Shown here: one piece after another, positions 17,797-26,334 of the stretch | Position numbering within the stretch: position 1 is the stretch's first letter | Layout: each line of letters begins with the position of its first letter | Source: a bacterium | GTDB lineage: Bacteria; Pseudomonadota; Alphaproteobacteria; CAJXXZ01; DAHXLG01 | DNA: 64,000 nucleotides | Reading direction: 5' to 3' | Assembly: GCA_027371775.1 (NCBI GenBank) | Contig: DAHXLG010000001.1 | Location: 1-64,000 of the forward strand | The notes under the pieces: model-generated | What the model saw: only the letters and a program-made list of their open reading frames with translations | Told to the model about the DNA's origin: nothing | Database searches by the model: none | Made by a program: the position numbers and the translations under genes

Positions 17797-19293
17797 TTAT
17801 TCGTTAGTTTTAGGAGTTTTTTTAGCCTTAGCTTTTTCTTCTCTAGCACCTTTAGCCTCGATATTTTCAGTTTCGGTATTCTCATCCTCGGTATTTTCAG
17901 TTTCGGTATTTTCAGCCTCGGTATTTTCAGTTTCGGTATTCTCAGCCTTCTTTTCATCAGCTTCAGGCATCAATGTTATCTGATAGAAAGCTGCTAGATC
18001 GTGCTCTTTTGTAACAAGCGTACATTTTGCTGATATTGTGTTAAACACTTTGTCTTCTAGCAACGTGTTGCGTAAATTGTTCTTTGCCTCTGTATTTTCT
18101 TCGAAGAAACGTACGGCTTCTTGCAATCCATTAGGGAACATTTTTTTCTGTGCTGCAATTGCATCATCTAGTTCAGAATTAGACACATTTATGTTGAATG
18201 TTTTTGCAAAATGCGTTATAAGGAATGAAATACGAGCCATTGCTTCTGCAACAAATACTGAGCGTTTTTCGAAGTCTTGAACGCTTAGATTCATTTTTTG
18301 CTTAATTGTTGCTTCTAGATCCATGCCTTCTTTAAAGCCCATATCATTGAGCATTTGATTCCTTAAAGCCACGTATTTTTGCTGTAGCATTTGTACTGGA
18401 ATTTCAAAATAATGTTTCAACAATTCTTGCTTTAAGCTTTCTTTTAGCAAGAATTTTGTATGCTTATGCGTTTCTGCTGCCATTTCTGATTCGAATTTGT
18501 TTTCTAAATCAGTCATAGATGATACGTTAAAGTGAGCGAATATATCTTCTGTTGAAAAATGCTCAGAGCCTCTAATTTTGTTGATTTTAAATGTGATCTT
18601 GATTTTTTGACCAACTAATGATTGGTCTTTTAACAAAGTGCCAGTTGGTGGAATGACGAAATCGTGTGTCAATGAATCGCCTAGTGCTAGACCAACTAGT
18701 TTTTGCTCAATTTCTGGCAAGAATGTGTTCTTTCCAAGCTGTACTTCCATCTCGTTCATTCTTTCTTTGCGACCTTTAGCATCTGTAATTTCTACAGAAA
18801 CATTGATATAGTCACCCATTTGGGTATTTCTAATTTCAGCTAATTCAACAGGTTTAAAATTCATTTCACTAAACCGCTTAATAGCAGCTTCTGTATCCGC
18901 TTTTGAAATCTTGGCTGTATGTTGTGTTAGCGTTATATCTTTAAAATTAATCTCTGGAACTTCTGGATAAAGTTCGATATTAAGCATGAATTTCACTTCT
19001 TTGCCTAGCTCAAATTGTTGAAGTGTGTATGTTGAATCATAAACCTTATCAAATTTGTTTTCTTTTATAAGTTCGTCTGCAATTGTACGCGCACAAGCTA
19101 ATAACCAATCATCCTTGAAATAGCTTAGAGGCGCATGACCTTGTCTAAATCCTTTTATGATTTTTGATGCTCTGTTCTCGTTTGCCCAGTTTGTGAATGT
19201 TTCATATGGTACAGTAACTTCAAACGATTTTGTTAATTTTGATTGTGATTCTTTTGCATTGCATTTAGCATTAGTTTTAGCTGAAAAAGACAT
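17797..19293 (-). CDS. tig: Trigger factor with acidic repeat tail
   Basis: Trigger factor is the ribosome-bound chaperone and prolyl isomerase that meets nascent chains at the tunnel exit. The N-terminal ribosome-binding segment carries FRQGHAPLSYF, a divergent form of the GFRxGKxP signature. A PPIase (FKBP-like) domain and a helical C-terminal domain follow. At 498 residues it is longer than usual (about 430-450). Residues 451-480 are six ENTEx pentapeptides, followed by a Lys-rich end. It lies 44 bases after tRNA-Leu(UAG), so the two may share a transcript, and upstream of clpP. Confidence 0.95.
   Translation of the reverse strand: MSFSAKTNAKCNAKESQSKLTKSFEVTVPYETFTNWANENRASKIIKGFRQGHAPLSYFKDDWLLACARTIADELIKENKFDKVYDSTYTLQQFELGKEVKFMLNIELYPEVPEINFKDITLTQHTAKISKADTEAAIKRFSEMNFKPVELAEIRNTQMGDYINVSVEITDAKGRKERMNEMEVQLGKNTFLPEIEQKLVGLALGDSLTHDFVIPPTGTLLKDQSLVGQKIKITFKINKIRGSEHFSTEDIFAHFNVSSMTDLENKFESEMAAETHKHTKFLLKESLKQELLKHYFEIPVQMLQQKYVALRNQMLNDMGFKEGMDLEATIKQKMNLSVQDFEKRSVFVAEAMARISFLITHFAKTFNINVSNSELDDAIAAQKKMFPNGLQEAVRFFEENTEAKNNLRNTLLEDKVFNTISAKCTLVTKEHDLAAFYQITLMPEADEKKAENTETENTEAENTETENTEDENTETENIEAKGAREEKAKAKKTPKTNE
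17854..17943 (-). repeat. 15-bp tandem repeat, six copies, inside tig
   Basis: Six 15-base units encode ENTET, ENTEA, ENTET, ENTED, ENTET and ENIEA in the trigger factor tail (residues 451-480). Units alternate T and A/D at position five, suggesting doubling of a 30-base unit. Copy number could vary between strains through slippage. Confidence 0.9.
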
Positions 19294-19336
19294 CTAGGCT
19301 CCCTTCAAATTGTTACGAGTAGATTCGTAAAACGAG

Positions 19337-19410
19337 TACGGATAGAGGGACTCGAACCCCCAAATGCAAGAACCTAAATCTTGTGTGTCTACCAGTTTCA
19401 CCATATCCGC
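19337..19410 (-). tRNA. tRNA-Leu (UAG) without a long variable arm
   Basis: The minus strand gives acceptor GCGGATA/TATCCGT (G1-U72 wobble), D arm GTG...CAC with CTGGTAGA in the loop, anticodon stem CAAGA/TCTTG with loop TTTAGGT (anticodon UAG), T stem GGGGG/CCCTC with loop TTCGAGT and discriminator A. Only five bases (CATTT) separate the anticodon and T stems, so the class II arm expected of bacterial tRNA-Leu is missing. Total length is 74 bases without CCA, which is not encoded. All stems pair, so it seems functional. Confidence 0.92.
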
Positions 19411-19471
19411 AAAACTCTTTGGATATAGTAATACAAAATTTTGTCTAATGCAAGTAACTATTATTAAAAGA

Positions 19472-19500
19472 TTGGCTTAACTATGTTTATTCGCTATAAT
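19472..19500 (+). promoter_or_regulatory. Promoter of the fabH operon
   Basis: TTGGCT at 19472-19477, a 17-base spacer and TATAAT at 19495-19500 form a strong sigma-70-type promoter. Its -10 box lies downstream of the upstream in-frame ATG (19483), which supports the fabH start at 19522 with an AGGA ribosome-binding site. Confidence 0.75.
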
Positions 19501-19521
19501 AGAGCAGAAAATAGGAATTAT

Positions 19522-20436
19522 ATGTTATATAGCAATATCGTAAAAGCATCGCGTGCAATGCCAAAAAGGGCTCTGTCCAATGATTTGTTTATCAAGGAAT
19601 ATAATATTGATACGAATAGTGAGTGGGTAGAAACTATGACTGGTATCAAGCAACGCTATTTTGTTGAAGATGTTAGTGAGCTTAATCAATTAGCATGTCA
19701 GGCTGCTAGTGAAGTTTCTAGTGAAATTAAAGTTGATGGTATTATTGTTGCAAGTTCGACAAGTGGTTATCATTTTCCTGGTATTTCGCAGATTGTACAC
19801 AAGTACCTTGATTTGGATAAGCATGCTAGAGCAATCGATGTAAATGTTGCTTGTAACGGTTTTATGATAGCGCTTTCGATAGCTGATTCTTGGATTAAGC
19901 ATGAAGGCTTGGAAAACGTGATTGTAATCGGAGCTGAGGCGATGAGTTCGATTCTGGATATGTCTGATCGTTCAACTTGCTGCTTGTTTGGCGATGGCGC
20001 TGGAGCTGTTTTGCTTTCTAAATCTAATGAACGCGGATTTGTTTCATTTGATCATATGGTATTATCGCAGCGCTGTGATACATTGGTAGCCAAAAAACAT
20101 ATTGAAATGAATGGACGCGCTGTTTTTGAAAATTCGATTAAGGCATTTGAGGAAGTTATTTTGAATGCTTTGGTAAAAGCTTGTAAGTCTGTTGAGGATG
20201 TAGATTTGTTTGTCTTGCATCAGGCTAATGCGCGTATTTTTAAGAGTCTTGCAAAACAAATGTGTCTTGACGAATCCAAAATTCCTTTTTTTGCAGCAAA
20301 TTTTGCCAATACGTCGGCTGCTACGATACCAATGGCACTATCTCTTTCTGACTTTGAAAATAAGACTGTTGTATTAGCCGGTTTTGGAGCGGGGTTTACA
20401 ACGACAGCTGGTGTGCTATCATATGCAGGTATATGA
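19522..20436 (+). CDS. fabH: 3-oxoacyl-ACP synthase III (FabH)
   Basis: FabH starts fatty acid synthesis by condensing acetyl-CoA with malonyl-ACP. The triad is visible: Cys111 in NVACNGF, His in VLHQANARIF and Asn in FANTSAATIP. The N-terminus NIVKASRAMPKRALSNDL fits the family once the start at 19522 is used (AGGA five bases before; promoter just upstream). The 304 residues are slightly short (usually 315-330). It stands apart from plsX, its usual partner. Its stop overlaps the start of the next gene (ATGA, 20433-20436), so the two are translationally coupled. Confidence 0.95.
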   Translation: MLYSNIVKASRAMPKRALSNDLFIKEYNIDTNSEWVETMTGIKQRYFVEDVSELNQLACQAASEVSSEIKVDGIIVASSTSGYHFPGISQIVHKYLDLDKHARAIDVNVACNGFMIALSIADSWIKHEGLENVIVIGAEAMSSILDMSDRSTCCLFGDGAGAVLLSKSNERGFVSFDHMVLSQRCDTLVAKKHIEMNGRAVFENSIKAFEEVILNALVKACKSVEDVDLFVLHQANARIFKSLAKQMCLDESKIPFFAANFANTSAATIPMALSLSDFENKTVVLAGFGAGFTTTAGVLSYAGI

Positions 20437-21893
20437 AACCATCCGTAATATTTTTAAACGGTCCTGAAGATGATCGAAAGCGCACTTTAGTAAGTGCTGT
20501 ACGCAAGAAATTCCAAGACAATGCCTGTGTTGCAATAAACAGAAAAGAATTGTTAAACATGTTTAATGCACACGATACAGAACAAGATGAATCGTTTGAA
20601 TGGATTGTTGCTAAGGTGCTTAAAAATCTTGTCAATAATGGTGTTTTTATATTATTTGATGCATTTTTACCAAGTCGTAGAATGCAACAGTATGTGCAGC
20701 AAATGAATGGTTTGCCATGTTATTGGATTGGCGTTTTTTTTGGTGAACATGATACTCAGTTTTATGACTATACAGTGCAAATAAAGAGTAGCAAGGTTGG
20801 TAGTTCTGATTTAGAAGATGCTGCGTTTCTAAAAGAAATAGCAGAAGGAAGAATGGGTGGGATAATTCAAACTACATGTGATAATGATATTGAAACAGCT
20901 GCCCAAGAGATTTTTGAATATGTTTTTGAGAATGAGCCAAAATGTTTTGAATCATTTAGAAGTGTTGAGTTCCCGGCTAGAAAAAGAGTAATTGTTGATA
21001 GCGAACGTTATGTTAGACCTGTTGAAATTGTGCCTAAAGCAAGGCCTGTTTTTGAAACAGCTCAGGAAAAACGTGCTTATAAGGAACGTAAGTTTAGATC
21101 ATTAAAAGATAAATATCAGAAAGATGCATATAAAAAAGGAGAAAAAATGGAAGATTATGAGAATCATCAAGATTCTAAAAATGAATATGAAAATTGTGAA
21201 GCAAATTGTGAGGTGAATGAAGAGAATTCAGAATCAAAACCAGGTTTTTTGAAAAGTCTATTTGGTTCTAGAATTAAAGATGCTGCTGAAGAAAATGTGC
21301 AAAATCATCGTAAATTTTATAAAGATGCTTGGAAGAATGACCCTAATTTGAGCAAAAAGCGCGAGGCATTTAATGAGTTTGCAAAGCAATACAAGCCTGG
21401 CGATGAGTTTTTTAAAGGTGAGCTTAGTGCAGATGAATCGGGCGAGAACTCTACTGAAAATCGCGAATCTTCAGTAAGAGAGGGTCGTGAAGATTCAGAT
21501 CGCTCAAGATCATTTGAAAAAAAGCGCTTTGGAAATAAAGGTGGTCGTAGACCAATAGAAGGAAGATCATCAAACACAAGAGGTTCAACCGAAAGAGCAT
21601 CAGAAGGAAGAAGATTTGGAGGAGATAGGAAGTTTGGTGAAAAATCATTTGGTGATTTCTCACCAAGAAGCGAAGTAGGAGAAAGAGGATTCTCAGATCG
21701 TTCTTCAAAAGAAGGTGCTGAAAGGAACTTTGGGGAACGTCCAAGAACGTTTAGACAAGGTTTAAGTAGACCAGGTGGAAATAGATTTGGTAAATCGGGT
21801 CCAAGTAAATTTGGTAGAAGACTAGGTGGTGCTGGTGGACTTTCTAGTTTTTCAAGCAGGCCCGCTTCAAAAAGAACTAAAAGAAAAGATTAG
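20433..21893 (+). CDS. CPT-like P-loop domain fused to an Arg/Gly-rich disordered tail (novel)
   Basis: I know no named protein of this layout (486 residues). Residues 1-190 resemble chloramphenicol-phosphotransferase-like kinases: VIFLNGPEDDRKRT where a Walker A should be (second Gly replaced by Arg, so probably not a normal ATP site), then LVNNGVFILFDAFLPSRRM, GLPCYWIGVFFGEHD and ETAAQEIFEYV at equivalent positions. Residues 210-320 are charged and helical. Residues 330-486 are low complexity with many RGG/GR/FG-like pairs (RRFGGDRKFGEKSFGDF, RPGGNRFGKSG) and a basic end KRTKRKD, as in RNA-binding tails. It overlaps fabH by four bases and is followed nine bases later by rsmG. A ribosome or RNA role is inference. 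Confidence 0.75.
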   Translation: MKPSVIFLNGPEDDRKRTLVSAVRKKFQDNACVAINRKELLNMFNAHDTEQDESFEWIVAKVLKNLVNNGVFILFDAFLPSRRMQQYVQQMNGLPCYWIGVFFGEHDTQFYDYTVQIKSSKVGSSDLEDAAFLKEIAEGRMGGIIQTTCDNDIETAAQEIFEYVFENEPKCFESFRSVEFPARKRVIVDSERYVRPVEIVPKARPVFETAQEKRAYKERKFRSLKDKYQKDAYKKGEKMEDYENHQDSKNEYENCEANCEVNEENSESKPGFLKSLFGSRIKDAAEENVQNHRKFYKDAWKNDPNLSKKREAFNEFAKQYKPGDEFFKGELSADESGENSTENRESSVREGREDSDRSRSFEKKRFGNKGGRRPIEGRSSNTRGSTERASEGRRFGGDRKFGEKSFGDFSPRSEVGERGFSDRSSKEGAERNFGERPRTFRQGLSRPGGNRFGKSGPSKFGRRLGGAGGLSSFSSRPASKRTKRKD

Positions 21894-21902
21894 GAAGCCA
21901 TT

Positions 21903-22610
21903 ATGCGCATCAGATTCTGTAATGGTGATTTTATAGAGCTTGAAGATACTGCAAAATTAGAGAAATTAGATGAATATGCAAAGTTGTTAGTGCAATGGAA
22001 TGGTTTGAGTTTAATTGCAAAATCAACTGAAAGCGATGTTTATGGATGGCATATTTTAGATGCGTTAAGCATTCTTCCGATAATTGAAGAAATACTTGAA
22101 TTTGAACCATGTAATATTGTAGATTTTGGTGCTGGCGGAGGTGTGCTTGGAGTTTCGCTTGCTAGAATGGGTGTTGAAAATATTACTCTAGTCGAGCGAT
22201 GCACAAGTAAAGTTTCATTTTTGCAGGATGTGTTGAAATTTCCATCGGTTGATTTTGATTGCAGGAAAGTTAGTCAGCAGTTGAGAGATGTTAGTCATAT
22301 AAATAGTGTAGAACAAAGTGATAACAAACTCGAGTTAACATCAGCAGAGAGTTCTAATTCATTTTCGAAAAAAAAGCCTATCATATTAATAGCTAGAGGA
22401 GTTTCAACAATTACAAATATTTTGAATGCAGCAAATGTGGATATAAAATATGCGATTTTATTGAAAGCTTATGATATAGAAGCAGAGATAAAAGAAGCAA
22501 AGCGTTATTGGAGTTTTGATTACAAATTGTATAAACGTAGAGCGAAAGCTTATGGCAGAGTAATCTTTATGTTTGATATTGAACCAAAAAATTTTGCAAA
22601 AAAAGCTTAG
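21903..22610 (+). CDS. rsmG: 16S rRNA (guanine-N7)-methyltransferase RsmG, divergent
   Basis: RsmG methylates G527 of 16S rRNA in the 530 loop. The Rossmann motif I is IVDFGAGGGVLGVSLARMG, where the family has 'DvGSGaGfPGipLA'. LVERCTSKVSFLQDV matches the next block, and WHILDALSILPII fits the 'HxxDSL' segment. It is 235 residues, with a polar insert at about 135-158 (SVEQSDNKLELTSAESSNS). It is the third gene after fabH and the CPT-like gene, with only nine bases between. The usual neighbours mnmG and parA are absent. Divergence is strong but the domain call is safe. Confidence 0.88.
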   Translation: MRIRFCNGDFIELEDTAKLEKLDEYAKLLVQWNGLSLIAKSTESDVYGWHILDALSILPIIEEILEFEPCNIVDFGAGGGVLGVSLARMGVENITLVERCTSKVSFLQDVLKFPSVDFDCRKVSQQLRDVSHINSVEQSDNKLELTSAESSNSFSKKKPIILIARGVSTITNILNAANVDIKYAILLKAYDIEAEIKEAKRYWSFDYKLYKRRAKAYGRVIFMFDIEPKNFAKKA

Positions 22611-22956
22611 TTTGTTTATTTTGTTGGTCAGTGATATAAATTTGTATTGAACACACGAATGTTTTTCCATAATGATAAATTAAAGCAGTTACATGATGCA
22701 GAATCCTTAATACATGATTGGGTGGTAGAAGATTTTAAGCTTTTGTATTATTTGTTTTATTTTCATTAGTTTGTTTTTTTAGATCAATAGTGATGTATGG
22801 TTATTATATATTTTATAAGCATAACGCATAAGCTGAAAAAGCATACTAGTAAAATTGTGTTTGTTAAGGTTTCAAATTATATGCTTAGTATAACACATAA
22901 TAATGGTTAAAAATGTTTATATTTTCTAATAAACTTGGCGTATAGGATGAATAATT
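22611..22956. other. Spacer between convergent rsmG and glmS
   Basis: A 36-codon plus-strand frame at 22659-22769 begins MFFHNDKLKQLHDAESLIHD and reads like natural protein, but it is too short to assign and lacks a ribosome-binding site. It may be a gene fragment. Nothing else is seen. Confidence 0.35.
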
Positions 22957-24660
22957 TCATATAACAGTAATTGATTTTGCTAAATTGCGTGGACGATCAA
23001 TTGGTAAGTGTTTTTTGTGTGCGATTTCAAGTGCCAAGCGTTGGATAATGATTATGTATGTGAATGCTGCTTCGTGCTCATCCATTTTTGGCATTTGTAA
23101 AAACATTTCTGCTTCAATATCGTTTTTTTCTGCTAGTAATAAGATTTTACCATGTCTGGTTTTGATTTCTGAAATATTTGATAAAACAGTTTGGTAGTTA
23201 TTGTTTGATGGAGCTAGTCCGATTGCATATGTATTCTCATCTACAAGTGCGATGTATCCATGTTTAAGCTCGCTAGATGCGTACGCATCCACGTTCATAT
23301 ATGTTAGTTCTTTGAGTTTTAATGCTCCCTCAAGAGCTATGCTATACATCGCATTTTTGCCGATAATCATAATCGCTTGAGCATTCGAGAGTGTTGAGGA
23401 AATATTTGAGATATCCATTTTTGTAGCCTGATATGCAAGATCATGCAAGCGATTGGATATCGGGGCTTTTTTAGCTATCGAAAATAATTTTGCAAGTTGC
23501 GATGTGAATGCTTTTGTGGAGGCTACGCTTTGCTCTGTTCCTATTTCTAGAAGTATTTTTCTATCAGCTTGTTTTGCAATTGTTGAATTTTCTTTGTTCA
23601 CGATTGCAAGCGTTGATAGCCCCATTTTTTGAGCTTTTTCAAGCGCTAGTAATGTATCAGCAGTTTCGCCAGATTGCGATATTAAAATTACAAGCGTGTT
23701 TTTGCTTTCTGCTGATTTACGACAATGCCATTCACTAGCAATTTCTGCATTCGCTTTTATCCCTTCCTCTTCTAGCCATAGTTTGCCAATTGTCGCTGCA
23801 ATGTATGCACTACCGCATCCTATTAATAAAACAGAATCGTATTGTCCTAGCTTTAGATCGATTGGTTCTTTTTTGCTTTCTCTTTCATATATTTCTGATT
23901 GTTGTTCTATTTCTATTTCAAGCCAGCTTTTGCTAGCTTCTTTTGTGTATGTATCTGATATGTTGATTGCATGTTGTTTTGTTTCAGTTTCGCTAAGTAT
24001 TTCTATTTTGTTTGGTGATATATAGCCATATGCATCGTTATTTAGCTCAAAAATTATTGCATTTTTATTCAGCGCGCATTCATCGGATGCAATTGCGTTA
24101 CCTCCATCATATTCTGCTGCAATTAGCGGTACAATGCCGTTACGTATCCAGTAAATTGTATCTGACTGTGCAAATACAAATGCTGCGCTGAAAGATCCGT
24201 GTGCTGCTTTTTTCGTTTCGCTAAGTGTTTTTAGAATTCCTTCATTGCTGCGGTCGCTGCCAAATTGCAAGCGGTTAATATGTAGCATTAATGCTAGCAA
24301 AATTTCTGTATCTGTTCCAGTTTGTGGTGTATAGTTAATTTGATTTCGAATTTCAATATGATTTTCTAAAATGCCGTTGTGCGCAATTGCTGCATCGCCA
24401 ATTTTTATTGGATGAGTGTTTTCTATGCATATTTTGCCATGTGTTGCCCAGCGTGTATGTCCTAGAGCAGTTGTTCCAGCTTGGTGTTTTATCATTTTAT
24501 CGAGCACTTCTAGTGATTGAATTGTTTTGTATATTTCAAAATTTTGCGTAAATATTGAACCAGCCGAATCGTATCCTCTGTATTCAAGTGCTTTTAAGCC
24601 AAATGTTATTCCAGCTGCTGCTGCTTCTGTTTTATTTGTTATTCCAATTATTCCACACAT
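22957..24660 (-). CDS. glmS: Glutamine--fructose-6-phosphate aminotransferase
   Basis: GlmS makes glucosamine-6-phosphate, the entry to UDP-GlcNAc for peptidoglycan and lipid A. The N-terminal class II glutaminase starts MCGIIGI with catalytic Cys2 after Met removal; LGHTRWATHG and HNGILEN follow. Two SIS sugar-isomerase domains contain LIGCGSAYIAA, ISQSGETADTLLALEKA and STKAFTSQL. The end PIDRPRNLAKSITVI is typical. At 567 residues it is about 40 shorter than E. coli GlmS, mainly through small internal deletions. Monocistronic on the minus strand, divergent from acpP. Confidence 0.96.
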   Translation of the reverse strand: MCGIIGITNKTEAAAAGITFGLKALEYRGYDSAGSIFTQNFEIYKTIQSLEVLDKMIKHQAGTTALGHTRWATHGKICIENTHPIKIGDAAIAHNGILENHIEIRNQINYTPQTGTDTEILLALMLHINRLQFGSDRSNEGILKTLSETKKAAHGSFSAAFVFAQSDTIYWIRNGIVPLIAAEYDGGNAIASDECALNKNAIIFELNNDAYGYISPNKIEILSETETKQHAINISDTYTKEASKSWLEIEIEQQSEIYERESKKEPIDLKLGQYDSVLLIGCGSAYIAATIGKLWLEEEGIKANAEIASEWHCRKSAESKNTLVILISQSGETADTLLALEKAQKMGLSTLAIVNKENSTIAKQADRKILLEIGTEQSVASTKAFTSQLAKLFSIAKKAPISNRLHDLAYQATKMDISNISSTLSNAQAIMIIGKNAMYSIALEGALKLKELTYMNVDAYASSELKHGYIALVDENTYAIGLAPSNNNYQTVLSNISEIKTRHGKILLLAEKNDIEAEMFLQMPKMDEHEAAFTYIIIIQRLALEIAHKKHLPIDRPRNLAKSITVI

Positions 24661-24720
24661 TATATATAATTGTATGCTATATTCAGATAATTGGAATAGT
24701 CATAAATGAAACGCGACACA

Positions 24721-24749
24721 TTGGCTTTTTCTATGTGTGATGGTATAAT
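24721..24749 (+). promoter_or_regulatory. Promoter of the acpP-fabF-miaA unit
   Basis: TTGGCT at 24721-24726, a 17-base spacer and TATAAT at 24744-24749 precede acpP by 22 bases. The same two hexamers and spacing are found at fabH. Confidence 0.75.
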
Positions 24750-24770
24750 TTTTCAAGAAAGGTATTTATT

Positions 24771-25022
24771 ATGGATATAAAGAATATGCAAGAAGCAGAG
24801 TTGAAAGCTGCAATTAAGAAGGTGATGCAGGATAATTTTGGCTTGAGCGATATTGCAGATGATGCTGATTTTATTAAAGACCTGAAAATCGATAGCATTA
24901 CAAGAATGGAGCTATTGTTGAAGCTGGAAGATGAATTTGGAGTTCGCGTTGAGGATAATGATGCCCAAAATATGCTTTCTGTAGATGCGACTGCTCAGTT
25001 GCTAAAAAAGATTGCTGGTTGA
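24771..25022 (+). CDS. acpP: Acyl carrier protein
   Basis: This 83-residue acidic helical protein carries the growing fatty acyl chain on a 4'-phosphopantetheine arm. The attachment Ser is in KIDSITRMELLLKLEDEFG; the common motif is DSL, and DSI is a mild variant. AAAGG lies about nine bases before the ATG. It heads an acpP-fabF-miaA unit, with fabF 28 bases downstream. fabD and fabG are not here. Confidence 0.94.
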   Translation: MDIKNMQEAELKAAIKKVMQDNFGLSDIADDADFIKDLKIDSITRMELLLKLEDEFGVRVEDNDAQNMLSVDATAQLLKKIAG

Positions 25023-25050
25023 AATATAACTGAAATAGAATTGAGGAATT

Positions 25051-26334
25051 ATGGCTAGCAAAATCGTTGTAACTGGTTTAGGGTGGAGCACTCCGTTTGG
25101 ATGTGATTTAGATCAAGCGTTTGATGCTTTGTTTAATGGAAAAACAGCAACTTTTCGCACTCAAAACATTAATTTAGATGGTTTGTATTGCCAAGTTTCT
25201 GCTCAGATTCCACGCAATGAGGCAATTTTCCCTTTTGAAAAGTGGCAGAAAGAATTGCCTGGTAATAAGGCTAGTATGTTTACTATTTTTGGTCTGGAAG
25301 CTGCCGAGCGCGCGCTTTTGGATGCGAAATTGATTGATCAAGAAGGTGGTTATGTTGATCAAAATCTTAAAATTGGTGTCGTTGTAGGTTCTGGTATTGG
25401 CGGACTTGAAGATCACTTCAATACTTCCCAAGTTATATTAGAAAAAGGAGCAAATAGAGTCTCTGCGTTCTATGTTCCTGCTGCTTTGATTAATTTATTG
25501 CCAGGACATATTGCTATCAGACACAAAATAAAGGGACCAAATCAGTCTCAAGTTGCTGCATGTAGTACAGGTGCGATTGCGATTGCCGATGGTGCTCGTA
25601 TGATTGTTGAAGGTCGTTGCGATATTATGGTTGTTGGTGCTGGAGAAGCATCTATTGGTCGATTAGGTATTGCAGGGTTTTGTGCTTTACGTGCTTTGGC
25701 TAGTGGATATAATGATAATCCTCAGCAGGCAAGTCGTCCGTTTGATAAGAAACGTTCTGGATTTGTTATGGGAGAAGGTGCTGGCATTTTGATTCTTGAA
25801 AGTGAAGAAAGCGCTAAGCGCCGTGGCGCAAAAATATATTGCGAATATTTAGGTGCGGGCTTAAGTAATGATGCTTATCATATGACTTCTCCTTGTGCTG
25901 ATGGTGCGGGCGCAATTGCTGCGATTAGCGATGCTTTGTATTGGTCTAAGAAAACACCCAATCAGGTGCAGTATATTAATGCACATGCTACATCGACTGG
26001 TCTTGGAGATGCTGCAGAAATGTCAGCAATCAAATTTATTTTTGGTGATTGCATAGAAAAGAACAGTTTCGCAGTTTCTTCAATTAAGGGTGCGATTGGT
26101 CATATGTTAGGAGCAGCCGGTTCTGTAGAGGCAGTTGCAACTATATTGTCATTGCACAAGCAAAAATTACTACCGACAATTAACTTGGAAGAACCAGATG
26201 AATTTGCTTATCATAATGATAAATTAATTAACTTAGTCCCAAACAATGGTATAGAAGCGAGTTTAGATTGTGTCATGAGCACTTCATTTGGATTTGGTGG
26301 GCATAATGTTGCGCTTGTGTTCGGGCGGTACTAA
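25051..26334 (+). CDS. fabF: 3-oxoacyl-ACP synthase II (FabF)
   Basis: FabF performs the elongating condensations of fatty acid synthesis. Catalytic Cys lies in QVAACSTGAIAIAD, and the two His are in INAHATSTGLGDAAE and SIKGAIGHMLGAAGS. The C-terminal STSFGFGGHNVALVFGRY is the standard end. The 427 residues are normal. It follows acpP closely, the usual order, and its TAA overlaps the miaA start (TAATG at 26332-26336). Confidence 0.97.
   Translation: MASKIVVTGLGWSTPFGCDLDQAFDALFNGKTATFRTQNINLDGLYCQVSAQIPRNEAIFPFEKWQKELPGNKASMFTIFGLEAAERALLDAKLIDQEGGYVDQNLKIGVVVGSGIGGLEDHFNTSQVILEKGANRVSAFYVPAALINLLPGHIAIRHKIKGPNQSQVAACSTGAIAIADGARMIVEGRCDIMVVGAGEASIGRLGIAGFCALRALASGYNDNPQQASRPFDKKRSGFVMGEGAGILILESEESAKRRGAKIYCEYLGAGLSNDAYHMTSPCADGAGAIAAISDALYWSKKTPNQVQYINAHATSTGLGDAAEMSAIKFIFGDCIEKNSFAVSSIKGAIGHMLGAAGSVEAVATILSLHKQKLLPTINLEEPDEFAYHNDKLINLVPNNGIEASLDCVMSTSFGFGGHNVALVFGRY

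Noticed and set aside
17767-17997. Phe/Ser/Gly/Ile repeat protein on the plus strand
   Set aside because: It is the complement of the ENTEx repeat array in tig.
19483-19521. Longer N-terminus for FabH
   Set aside because: The TATAAT of its promoter lies at 19495-19500, and the family N-terminus and AGGA site fit ATG 19522.
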